From positions 664,111,591 to 664,175,590 of the forward strand of contig OY856409.1 in assembly GCA_963693085.1 (NCBI GenBank): a stretch of 64,000 nt of DNA. The letters run 5' to 3'. The position numbers and the translations under genes are program-made. A model generated the notes under the pieces. The model was not told the DNA's origin and searched no databases. It was given only the letters and a program-made list of their open reading frames with translations. This document shows, piece by piece, positions 12,885-23,700 of this stretch. The stretch's first letter is position 1, and the number at the start of each line of letters is the position of its first letter. The DNA is from Alisma plantago-aquatica (lineage: Eukaryota > Streptophyta > Magnoliopsida > Alismatales > Alismataceae).

Positions 12885-13205
12885 ATGGCCTTGTGAGCCA
12901 TGTGAATAAGTTTTTGCCTAGTGAGAGGTGACAAGATGTGTAATGGCCTTGTGAGCCATGTGAATAAGTCGTTGCCTAGTGAGAGGTGACAAGATGTGTA
13001 ATGGCCTTGTGAGCCATGTGAATAATTTGTTGCCTAGTGAGAGGTGACAAGATGTGTAATGGCCTTGTGAGCCATGTGAATAATTCGTTGCCTAGTGACA
13101 GGTGACAAGATGTGCAATGGCCTTGTGAGCCATGTGAATAAGTTGTTTCCTAGGGAGAGGCGCAAAAATGTGCAATGGCCTTGTGATCCATGTGAATGCT
13201 TGTAC
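12885..13205 (+). repeat. 58-bp tandem repeat, five units, 3' LTR
   Basis: Unit starts (the CCTAG of each unit) fall at 12917, 12975, 13033, 13091 and 13149, an exact 58-bp period. There is one unit more than in the 5' LTR. The fourth unit has GTGACAGG where the others have GTGAGAGG, and the fifth has TAGGGAGAGG. Confidence 0.92.
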
Positions 13206-14831
13206 AACAAGTAAAATGAATACCTTGGTCTGAGGACCTAGAGGTAATAGTTACCTAAAAAGTGGTAACAATGTTCAGTGACGAACTAAGGGTTGAATAC
13301 CTAGATCTAGTAGTCATGATGATGATAATGTTGAGGGATGAGAATTCTCAATAATGAGATAAGGGATTGAAATCCTAAAAGTTATATGTGTTCTCAAGAT
13401 TTGAAAGATACTTGATAGATGTATATACCTTTCTTTGTAGCATTTGTCATAATAATTCATGTTTGAAAACTTGAATGATGCTAAAAGATACGGTAACGCA
13501 CTTAACTAATCATGTGGAATCTTATCATGTAGAGCCCTGACCATAGATCCATCATCGTCAGCAGCTGGTGATGGTGAAATAGGTTTTCCCATGGGATCTC
13601 CTGGAGAACGCATATTTTTGAATATGTGGGGGTGATGGGCACGAATATCCTTATGCCCTAATGGAGGAATTGATGTGAGATAAACATTAAATGTCTCAAT
13701 ACTTCATTATAAATGTCAGGATGGATGTATCACAAATTTCCCGATGATGATGAATGTCGAATCATTGTGAGATAAACATTAAATCTCTCGATGCCAAAGA
13801 GAGTGCAGCCGTCGTTGTAGCTCTATAGTGAAGTTTCCAGTATACCCTAGAAAGCTATTTAAGTAGTTGATGTAGTCCTACTTGTGGTCTCGCACTGACC
13901 GAGACGGAAGAGGTCTTGGAAGCCGGCTCTTCCATTGACCTTGTATGGTACTGATTTTGACTTCGCAGTGGTCGCTTGGAGTATGAGTGGTATACCTCAT
14001 CTCCTCAGGGCATAAGTGTGATTGTAAAATGTAATCAGTCATGTCGCATATTTTCTTAAGAATTGAATACGGAAATCATTGGCTGATGTTACATTTCTTT
14101 TATACATCCTAGATGGATAGATGTTATACATGTTCTTCATAATAATTATAAAATGAATAATATGATTTATTGCTTTATCATATATAGCTGCAATGCTTCA
14201 AAAAATGATATTTCTCTACTCTGATTTAAAAAGTGATTAAATCCTTCTTATTAATGAAAAAGAATCCTATGCTCAGTTTTATATTGTATAACTGTGATAA
14301 TAATATCGTTGGCGGAGAGTTATATCTCTCGTTGGGACATGGGTCTCACCCCATTGGTCACCAACATTTTTAGGTGGACGGGGATGAAGAGGTATAGGCC
14401 ATACTGCAAAGGTACATCAACAGCAATAGGGACAGCAGTGATAGCTCAGGTTGAGTGTACTGTCTGTCGTGTCTTGTATATAGAAGTCCTATGTGTCGTC
14501 TTTGTACTCTCAGGTCTTTGGATTTAGTACGTATTTGTTTTATGAACAATATGAGGTTTTTCCTAGTATGCCTCGAGGTTTTATGTTGCTTCAGTATATG
14601 TTTTGACAAAGCAACTGTTATATATTATCCTTGAGAAGAGATGGAACAATGTATGTACAATGTGAACAATGATGTATATAAGGTTTTGGTTCTTCCTTAA
14701 AGAGTTTTCCTAGAAATGGATCTCCTTGTAAAATGGTTTTATATTTTTAGTGATTTTTGATAATCTGTTGCTTATGTTTATTCATCTTAATTAGTAACCG
14801 TTTATTTGTCAGTTTGATGTTGGTTATCACA

Positions 14832-14836
14832 ATTTG
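14832..14836. repeat. Target-site duplication ATTTG, right copy
   Basis: Identical to 1954-1958 and directly abutting the CACA end of the 3' LTR. Confidence 0.9.
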
Positions 14837-15369
14837 AGTCATTAAACATTTTATTTCATATTTTGAGGAAAACTCATCTTTCCTTTTCTAAATAAAAGAG
14901 ATATGATTATTATCATCTCAAAATTATGAAACTTAGCCTCCAAACCAAACCCAAGGAAAATGAATCTCAGGTTATCTTTAACCAATTAGCCTTCCTTTTA
15001 TGAATTTTGGTTTATTATCCATTATTACCATTTTTCTCATATTAAGTAATTTCATATCACATTAACATGTTAAAAGCATTGTTATTCATTCCTTTTTCTC
15101 TTCCTTGGTCCATAAGGCTAAGGAATGATCTAGAATGAATTTATTTTATCATTATCTCACATATGTGGTAAATTTTCATATTAGACCCTTATTAAAAATA
15201 TTTACTGAGGTATTTGTGCATAATCCCATTTGTTGGCATAAAAATGAACAAATGTTAAACAAACCACTATTATTTCCTCAAATTAAACATCACAACCAAA
15301 AAGGACAAAAATGAAAGGAAAAGCTTGGGAAGAGGGTCAAAATGGGAATATAGCCAGATTTTTGTCCAT
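14837..15369. other. Sequence between element A and the clear left LTR of B
   Basis: AT-rich with no gene. It should continue the LTR that element A interrupted, since the bases after the target duplication resume where 1958 stops. I could not align it convincingly with the rest of the B LTR by eye. It may be the diverged end of that LTR or a junction with other sequence. Confidence 0.4.
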
Positions 15370-16306
15370 TACAGAGAGAGAAATGTTAGAGAAAAACTCA
15401 CAAGTATTGTTCACACAAAATATGTAATCCGATCCAAGGTAGGAGACAATCTCACTACCCTTGGATCTGGATCGAACGTCTTGCAGAGCTAGGCATATTA
15501 AAAGAAATCTGGAACTAGCTAACTTTAATGTGACAGAAATACAAATATGAATAAAACTAAAGTTTTATTAAATTAATTTTCCTTTTTCTCTCTTTGATTA
15601 AGGGTCTAAACGTTATCCAAATTAGGTGAAATTTTGCACAGAGGCCAATTAAGGCATGCAGATTCCGATTATGCAATTAGATTTTCATTTTCAAGACTTT
15701 TGATTTGTTAAATAAACCAAATACTCTTTCCTCATGCATTAATGACTTTAATATTCTCCAAATTTGATGAAACTTCACTGACAATTTATCTTTAGTGTGT
15801 TGAGCACGATTTTTCCTTTATTTCTATCTTTTGAAGTTATTTATCATATTATTTATCATTTATGGCTTTTACTCATTTTCTCTCTCCTAAACGTACCCTA
15901 ATATTTCAAGGTTGCCCAAATTAGATGAAAATTAACATGTAGGATAATTTTGATATGTGATTATGAATTTGAAGTTTGTGTCCACTTTTGAGATTTCCTT
16001 TTATGAGTTATGTCACTTTTATTATTTGCATCTATTATCCTCATATTATCATCACTATTATTTTTATCTATCTAATTATGTTCCTTATTTTCATATTAGC
16101 ACTAAAGGAATTATTATGACATTTTTTATCTGTCCATTATTGACCTAAGACTAATGTGAAGACATTAGGTTACATTAGAGTGATTCATACATACATTTTC
16201 TCATTAGTTTATAATAAACATCATTTAGGTCTAAAACCTTAACCGTGTTTGGCTAAGTACCAAAGGTCAAAGTTCTAAGGTAGGGTCCAAGATCTGGTAT
16301 GTTACA
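15370..16306 (-). repeat. Element B left (3') LTR, alignable part
   Basis: Aligns base for base with 19873-20771. Shared landmarks include 'GAGCTAGGCATATTAAAAGA', 'CTAACTTTAATGTGACA', 'CTAAAGTTTTATTAAATTAA' and the closing GGTATGTTACA (GGTATGTCACA on the right). On the minus strand the LTR therefore starts TGTAACATACC. The remaining 2.6 kb expected for a full LTR is missing or unrecognisable here. Confidence 0.82.
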
Positions 16307-16345
16307 GCACTCCACCCCTTAAACGGATTTTGTCCTCGAAATCTA
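16307..16345 (-). other. Element B polypurine-tract region
   Basis: On the minus strand this reads 'GATTTCGAGGACAAAATCC' and then 'GTTTAAGGGGTGGAGTGC', directly next to TGTAACATACC. This is the standard 3' end of plant Ty3/Gypsy elements. Confidence 0.88.
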
Positions 16346-16649
16346 TTGCTCCAAACATCAATAACCAACTACTCTCCACCCCTTTAAAGGTTTAATCTAT
16401 CAAGTCAAACTAAACAACTTTTTGTGTTGCCTACATATCGGTTAGTTGTGAATGTTTTGGAGATTTATGTTGTTCATGTATCCAACGAAAAAGTCAGAAC
16501 CATCTAGGGTTGAGTTTTAGGTCCTCATGTCTCTAACCTAACAACCCTAAGATCCAAAAAGTCATAGGGTACAAAGGGTAGGTACACAACACCTTTATAT
16601 AATTTCACATATTCCTAGTCACTTTGTCATAGCCAAAACTAGGGTTAAG

Positions 16650-16862
16650 ATCCTATTCTAACTAATTGTAGGGTTTCATCCACTAAAACATCACACATCT
16701 CTTTATTGTGACTTAGCTCAAGAAAACATCAACAAAATCATAGAAAAATTTGTACATCCTATTCTAACTAATTGTAGGGTTTCATCCACTAAAACATCAC
16801 ACATCTCTTTATTGTGACTTAGCTCAAGAAAACATCAACAAAATCATAGAAAAATTTGTACA
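16650..16862. repeat. Perfect 106-bp tandem duplication
   Basis: Two adjacent copies, starting about 16651 and 16757, begin 'TCCTATTCTAACTAATTGTA' and end 'GAAAAATTTGTACA'. I see no mismatch between them, so the event is young relative to the surrounding decay. Element C has no such duplication in the matching region. Confidence 0.95.
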
Positions 16863-17215
16863 TATAGTAGTATAATGAAAATATTTTTTTTCGATATGAA
16901 ACATTGGAGGTAAAACAAAGATGGTACCAAAATCAATTTGAAAACCAAGTCACAATTTTCCATAATAAGATCTCCTTATTCTACCACTACATTAACATTA
17001 TAACCTAATTCCATCCTCAAACCGAACATCCTAACATCCAAAGATACACATCACCATCAACCTACATGGTAGGGTAAGATCACCTAAAACCTCTTCATAT
17101 TAAGGTTTAAACAACTGAGGTAAAATCTAGGGAAAATATCTCAAGGGTGACTATGCAAGGTAAGGTTTCTAATTATGAAGATAAAATAGAAATAGTCAGA
17201 TTCTGACTACCCTAG

Positions 17216-17227
17216 GCTCTGATACCA
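17216..17227 (-). other. Element B primer-binding site
   Basis: GCTCTGATACCA, reverse complement TGGTATCAGAGC, matches the initiator tRNA-Met 3' end. It is separated by three bases from the LTR edge at 17231, the same offset as in element C. Confidence 0.95.
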
Positions 17228-17230
17228 TGT

Positions 17231-20200
17231 TGTAAGGAGTGGAATCCCAAAGGGTATCCACTCCCTACTAAAATTTTGAAGAATAGAACCTCCAATCCAA
17301 ACACACCAAAAGATATGTTGGAGTGGGTGTAAAATTTTCAGATCTTATTAATGGTATTCAAAACAACCAACGTGTAGAAGTGGAATAAAAATGTGGAATA
17401 TATTCAATTCTTCACAAAAGATAAAAAAAGTACATCATAATCTCCCACATAGGGTTTACATGTAAGATAAAACATATGTATCTAAGTAGAGGGAAATCTA
17501 AACCATATCAAAATTGTCTCCAAGATTGAACTTCCTAAGATAAGTCCATAACTCCATGCCATGTCCTCCATGTCCTTCACCTAGGGTTGGAAGCATACCC
17601 CAGCAAGAAGAGAAAAATAGATGATATCAGCAAAGGTTGGTATGTGCATACTAAATAGGAAATTGAGCAATATACGGAATAAAGGACTACAAATATAAAA
17701 GCTTCCCATGAAAAACAAAAAGACAACCTAAAGAGGGTATAAAATAAATGATTCAACATCACATAATAAAAGGTACTTACCATAAACAAGACAAATAATA
17801 TTTGTGCCATACTAGCACATATAAAGAATTAGGGCACACACCCCATATCATCAACATGCATGCATGTGAGATAAACATAGCCCTAGAACAATATAAAGAC
17901 AAAGTCAGCCAAGTCTCATAAACTTGAAACCTGATAGAGAATGACGTACTACCAGACTCCCAAATATATAACATGGGCCAAGCCTCACAAACTTGAAAAC
18001 CCGGGTATGGGGCCACCTCCATCCCAAAAATAATAAGAGCATACTGCCCCGAGCAAGAAATACCCATCTGCCCAGAAACCAATGAAATTAAACTACTCTA
18101 ATGCTATTGAATCACATAGCATGTTTGATGTAAAGGCAAGTAAAGTATATTCAAATTCACAATATTTCCATCATACTAATGGACAACATAAACATCCACC
18201 ATACAAGTGGGAAAAAGATATCACATAACATCAAATAGTGTTCCAGCATGAACAATGTATAAGAAAGAGACCATGAAAATGTCCAAATATGATCACAAGA
18301 TCTCGTTCAAATAAGATACTTCACATGAAGCATATTTTCCAAAAAAACAAGATATGGTGTAGGCTAATGTCCATAGGACAAAGAGAAAGAAGAAAATAGG
18401 TTAATTGCTCAAAAGGAATAATAGGGGATGCAAACATACCTTACTCAAGAATCTAAATAGTCCAAATTCAGTCCAAGATCCAATCCTAGGTCTCCAAAAC
18501 ACCTATGATGCATATATGTAGAATTAGGGTTAATTTTTCATTAATTATTAAAAACCTTTAAAATCGCCTTTATAATATTATTGAATTAGGTTATCAACCC
18601 CCCCCATATTTTAGGTTATCTCTTTCTGAGTTCAAAACATATTTATTATATTTTTTAGACTTTTAAATATTTAGTTATAAATTTTAAAAGTTATTACTTA
18701 TTTAGGAATATCCATCAAAATCTCATATTTTTACATTGGATTTTGGCAAAAAAACTAGTACCATTAGAAAGCATGTATTTTTATGATTTCAAAACATATT
18801 TTATTTTATTTTTGAGCTATAAATAATTAGCTATGAATTTTTGAAAATAGACCAATCAGATAATTCCACGCCAACCTTATGCATCGAGAGAGAAAGAGGG
18901 AGAGGGAGACAATTGTGCATCCGAGTTGGTCCAATCAAGGCTGGCCAACTCGACCGACCACTCAGACAGGTCTGTAGCTTGCCTCAGCGTGGATATAAAA
19001 AGAAATGGCACAAAAATATGATAATACCCCCGTGGAAAAACAAAAGCGACAAATGTGAATCCAGGGGCAGATGGGATAAATCACTTGTGGCTTTGTTCCC
19101 TCCTTTGTTCTTCGCAAAATGAGAACCATGTTAGTCAAATCCTCGATCCATAGGCCATGATTTAGGGAAAATCAAGTGAAACAGGCTTTGGGATCTTATT
19201 CCTGAAGTGCCAACAGCTCCAATGAACTTTGGCAGAGGCACAACGGCCAACCATGGCCCAAAGAAAACCTTCAACCATTATTGAAGAAGTCACGAGAACC
19301 CAAGACAACAAGAGAGAGCCAAGCAAACTCAAAACCGGTTGCAGAGGGAAAACCACTAACCAAAATAGAGGCTCTATGTTAGGATATCAACCATCATGAT
19401 GAAAAGGAACAAACTAATTGTTGGGAAGGTCAAAACTAAGCAAAAAGGGGCAAAACTAATATACCTTCAATTTGGTCAATTGAAAACCTTCGGAAGCACG
19501 ACCAAGCCTCGTGAAGAAGAAACAGCTCATGAGAAGCTTCCTCTGAGGTCAGAAACTTACCGATGAGCTCAACCTGGGTGGAGTAAATAAGGCGGAATTG
19601 GGGGGAATAGGTGTGGGTCTCATGAGTCTAAAGGGACAACCAAGAATCAGCAAGATGGGTTTAGGGATGGCTTCGAGGGTGTTACTTATATAGAGTGAAG
19701 CTCAAAGCGACTGGAACTCAAATCCAACAAGAAAATAGGGGAAGCGAAGAACACCCCTCATCGACTGGGGTTCACATGCAATGAAACTCAAGGAAAGTAG
19801 GGATCATATTGTTCAAAATTAGGTGAGGAGACTAAAGGGAAAGAAAATGGAGAAAAAGGTGCAAAGGAGAGAGAGAAATCATAGAGAAAAACTTGCATGT
19901 ACTGTTCACAAAAAATAGGAAATCCAGTCTAAGGTAGGTGACAATCTCGCTACCCTTAGATGCGAATCAGACGGCTCGCAGAGCTAGGCATATTAAAAGA
20001 CATCCATAACCAGCTAACTTTAATGTGACATAAATACAAATCCGAATAAAACTAAAGTTTTATTAAATTAATTTTCCTTTTTCTCTCTCTTTGACTAAGG
20101 GTCCAAACATTATCCCAATTGGGTGAAATTTTGTACACATCCCAATTAAGGCATTTAGATTCTAATTGTGCAATTATATTTTCATTTTGAAGACTTTTGA

Positions 20201-20771
20201 TATGTTAAATATACCAAATACTATTTTCTCTTTCCTCATGCATTAATGACATTAAGATTCTCCAAATTTGATGAAACTTCACTGACAAGTTATCTTTAGT
20301 GTGTTGAATACGATTTTGCCTTTATTTCCATCTTTTGAAGTTATTTATCATATTATTTATTGTTTATGGCTTTTACTCATTTTATCTCTCCTAAACTTAC
20401 CCTAATATTTCAAGGTGGCCCAAATTAGACGAAAATTGATATGTAGGCTAACTTCGATATGTAGACTAAGAATTTGAAGTTTTTTTCCAATTTTAAGATT
20501 TCCTTTTATGAGTTATGTCACTTTTATTATTGGAGCCTATCAAGTTCCTTATTTTGATATTATCACTAAAGGAATTATTATGACATATTTTATGCATCCA
20601 TTATTGACCTTAGACTAATGTAAATACATTAGGTTACATTGGAGTGATTTATGCATGCATTAGATCATTAGTTTATACTAAACATCTATTAGGTCTAAAA
20701 CCTTAAACTGTGTTTGGCTGAGTCCAAAAGGTCAAATTTCTAGGGTAGGGTCTAAGATCCGGTATGTCACA
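17231..20771 (-). repeat. Element B right (5') LTR (3541 bp)
   Basis: Plus-strand ends are TGTAAGGAGTGG and GGTATGTCACA, that is TGTGACATACC...CTTACA on the minus strand. It is homologous to 15370-16306, to 1-1958 (diverged) and, in reverse orientation, to element C's LTR 53114-57872. Shared blocks include 'GGTATGCTTCCAACCC', 'GACATGGAGGACATG' and 'CCCTCTACTTAGAT' read on the minus strand. Open frames inside (17577-17810, 17777-18082, 18841-19122, 19162-19356) are not conserved in the relatives and are not called as genes. Confidence 0.85.
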
Positions 20772-22154
20772 ATTACCCTAAACTATTGGATATGTATTCC
20801 CTTGTTTGAATTTAATATGGTTGATTCTTTTGTTTTCCATGCCAATAATAATGTGTATGATCCTTTGATTTAATAAAAACCTTAATTTGCAACTTGAGAA
20901 ACATCAACATCATATGAGACATTTAAAAACAATCATAGTGACATTGTAATAGTAAAGGTATAGAAATTGATACATGTTTACAAAGAATGCCAACAAGGTG
21001 TTAGAATATGTTACAGATACTACATGTCGTGATTACAAACTAATGATAGAAGATATGGATTAAGTCATGGAAACTAATGATATGGTGGGGGATTAAGCAA
21101 TGGAACAACCTCTCTTTCCACTCCATAAGATTGAATTGTTAGATTTATGACATACAATGTATGTAACGAACTATTACAAATGTAGAACTTATGGAAGTTA
21201 TATTCACATGAGTTGAAGAGAAAAAAATGTAAAAGTAAAACTAAATTTCGTTAGTATTATGATTTAAGATTAACACAATAATTGAAATTAGTAACTTTGA
21301 TAAAGTATTATTAGATATATCATTAGAAGACAAAAAGTCTCATATAAATGGAATTTAATACTCACATGACATGTGAGTTGAATAATTCCATTAGTTAGAA
21401 TCTTCAGTGATAAACATGTCTAACATCTATTGTTGTATTCCTCAAAATAATAAAGTTTGGATTTATCTGTCTTGGCATATTCGAATGTTTTATAATTTTT
21501 TTTCTAGAGTATCTCGCTACAATAAGTTTAAAAAACTAGTATTGTTTTCAATAACAATATTTTTATCATCTTTTATATGAATTCTTCACCTAAAACATTC
21601 TATAAATAAGTTTTTATGGTAAAGGAACAATGATGCACTCAGTTTTGTAATAGCTTCACTGATAGTAGACATGTCAAGGGTAGAGGATGTCACCAATCTG
21701 GAAGGAATTTCACCAACATGGTTCAGATTAATTCATGGTATGAATATTAAATTCCATTTTTGTGTGGTTTGAGATTTTCCAAGGTCATTCGCTCCACCAC
21801 GCAATTCATCAATGTTTCGTTAAAAAGGTTTTATTTCTTGGTAACCACTAACAACCAATCTAGATACAATGAATTATTAGTATCTCACATAACAACACTC
21901 TCTCTATATATAAATGGCATGATCCATCTCTTGGTGTCATGAAGGTGCCTACAACCTAGAATTAGCAGAAACCTCACCCAACAAGCCCAAACCTTGATAT
22001 GGGCCCAATTCCTACCTCCACCTCTACTCGAATCCTTTCTATTCTATCACCATTAATTCATATGATTTTACCACCCTCTCAATTTCCAACCCACCAATAT
22101 TAACCCCCATTTTCATCTATCACTACAGACTCAACCAATTATGAATACATCACC
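20772..22154. other. No recognisable feature
   Basis: AT-rich DNA with no repeat partner in the window, no long frame and no RNA-gene-like structure that I could see. Confidence 0.6.
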
Positions 22155-23700
22155 ATGCTTATCATTGTGGTGAGTGCATGGCACCATACATTAGTACTTG
22201 GAAAGGGAACCACATTCCACAGATCGTGTGTGCAGCCTTATTTTCCAGTGACCAAAGACCCAAAGGAGAATTTTTGCAAGGAGGGTGAGTCTAGGAGTTG
22301 GATTTGGATCATGCCACCAATAATGATGGATATGTATAACTACTATATGTTTTTGATAATCATCCAAACCCTATGTAAAACTCTACTCTTGGAGTGGCTA
22401 CAAGGATGGATGGTGAGATCATGGTATCTAAATGGTGAGCCTGAACTCCTCTATTTACATGAAGGCCTCTTCCTCATGTGTTTTGTCACTGAACCCAACA
22501 TGTAGCAAGACTTGGAGATTGGGCTTTGGTTCTTTAATGACCTCCTTATTCTATTGAGAAAGTGGTCACTAGTAGTGTACTTGCATTGTGTGGCACTTCA
22601 AACTTCTTTGATCTGGGTGTCCCTCCTAGGAATGGGGAGACATTGGACGACAAGGGCACTCATTGTTGTGGTGAACATCATGACAGAGTCCTGATCATTA
22701 ATCGCCACAGACCCAGTGACACTTCCCTCGATATTGTGAGACTTTTTGGTGATATATCAGTAAATGAGGAGCCACCTGATACTATCATGGTCGATCTACC
22801 AATGGGAATTACCTAGAGGTACATCTATCATATGACACCCTCTCGAATATATGTTGGGATTGCTTCATTTCTAGAAACATTGATGAAGCATGCCCTGGAT
22901 CTCAACACGTTAAACCTTTGGTTGACCCACTGACCCATCCTGATAGGTCTTTGAGAAAGCATACCCATCACAATAGTTGGCTCTCCAATATGGCAAACAT
23001 CTCTACCTGTGCTACTGGTTTTGTTGGCATAGATAACACTAGGGTGCCACAAACATTGTTGGAGGAGTCCACAAAAAAGTGCAAGGACCCTACCCAACTT
23101 TTGTGGTGTCTATTTTAACCTACGTAGAGGCTTCTACTCTATGTCAGATTCCTGGTAGTGTACAGAGAGACAATGGACACACCAAAACTTCAATCATGGA
23201 TGAAGGATATATGACTACCCCAACTATTGTGTTGGGCCTCTAGTCACATAAAGGTACCTTCTTGTTGACGGATTTCTGAAGGAGTCCAAGGTATTGTTGG
23301 GACACATACCCCTCCCCATGAGAATAGTTCCCAATAAAACAAAACATCTTGATCTTGTCTAGAAAAGTCATTAAGGTGAAGGATGGCCTAGAGCTTAGAC
23401 CACATATAGTTTAGAATTGGGTGCACGTTGGAGTAGAGAATAGGGTTTCTTCTACTGACCTTTCAAATCCTAAACCAACGTCCTTGTTTGTCTACAACAC
23501 GTTTTGACCCTACATGATGATGCAAGTATGATTGATATGTCTATAGTATGTGTCGCACACATAAATATGCATTCATGGGAAACAACAATAACATCATCAC
23601 CCACTCTGATAGGGGGAGGGATGCTCACAACTGATGTTGATAACCAACCTCATGAGGCTTTTTATGGGGGCTTCAATCCCACAAATCTAGAGTAAGTGAA
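22155..23700 (+). other. Possible 5' part of the L1-type LINE
   Basis: Less AT-rich than its flanks and directly upstream of the clear endonuclease and RT remnants. It has several medium frames on the plus strand (22155-22505, 22562-22816, 22918-23118, 23504-23695). That is what a decayed ORF1 plus the start of ORF2 would look like. I could not find the CCHC knuckle of LINE ORF1 or the WNxRG motif that opens the endonuclease, so this is position-based inference only. Confidence 0.35.

Larger units (their letters stand above)
1959..14831 (+). mobile_element. Element A: Ty3/Gypsy-like LTR retrotransposon, non-autonomous
   Basis: A 12.87-kb element with all structural hallmarks. It has two direct LTRs (1959-6901 and 9864-14831), each starting TGTAATGACC and ending TCACA. 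An initiator tRNA-Met PBS lies six bases into the interior, a purine-rich tract precedes the 3' LTR, and ATTTG target duplications flank it. The interior is only 2962 bp and shows only gag-like traces. I could not find reverse transcriptase, RNase H or integrase motifs in any frame, so it would need enzymes from another element. The TGTAATGACC start and the 'GGGGATGAAAT' tract resemble Tekay/Del-type chromoviruses, but that lineage call is inference. The LTRs have diverged (roughly 15-20 differences in the last 200 bp, fewer in most other stretches sampled), so the insertion is not recent. Confidence 0.93.
9864..14831 (+). repeat. Element A 3' LTR (4968 bp)
   Basis: Colinear with 1959-6901, starting TGTAATGACCCT and ending GGTTATCACA, followed by the ATTTG duplication. 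It is 25 bp longer than the 5' LTR. It has one more 58-bp unit and one fewer unit of the GATATCGGCC array, plus small indels (for example a deletion near 12275 relative to 4390). Candidate TATA at 10776-10783. Confidence 0.92.
16307..17230 (-). other. Element B non-coding interior
   Basis: A 924-bp stretch between the PBS and PPT. No open frame of useful length and no gag or pol motif. On the minus strand it contains 'TGTATCTTTGGATG', 'TTAGGTTATAATGTTAATG' and 'ATAAGGAGATCTTA' segments. These recur in the same order in element C at about 58220-58340, and several later blocks match at 58480-58830. Conservation of a non-coding leader between two copies suggests cis-acting sequence (packaging, dimerisation) or simply recent common ancestry. 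It includes a perfect 106-bp duplication. Confidence 0.8.
15370..20771 (-). mobile_element. Element B: minus-strand non-autonomous LTR element
   Basis: Reading the minus strand, the order is 5' LTR (20771 down to 17231), PBS (17227-17216), a 924-bp interior, a PPT-like tract (about 16344-16307) and the start of the 3' LTR (16306 downward). The interior has no gag or pol motif. An LTR of 3.54 kb with under 1 kb of interior is unusual, and it matches large non-autonomous derivatives that keep only cis-acting sequences. The bases after the right end are ATTAC; the left end is not preserved, so a target duplication cannot be checked. Ty3/Gypsy affiliation is inferred from the TGTAACATACC start and the 'GATTTCGAGGACAAAATCC' tract. 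Confidence 0.85.

Noticed and set aside
17777..18082. 101-codon minus-strand frame
   Set aside because: Inside the B LTR; the corresponding part of the C LTR has no such open frame, so it is not conserved as protein.
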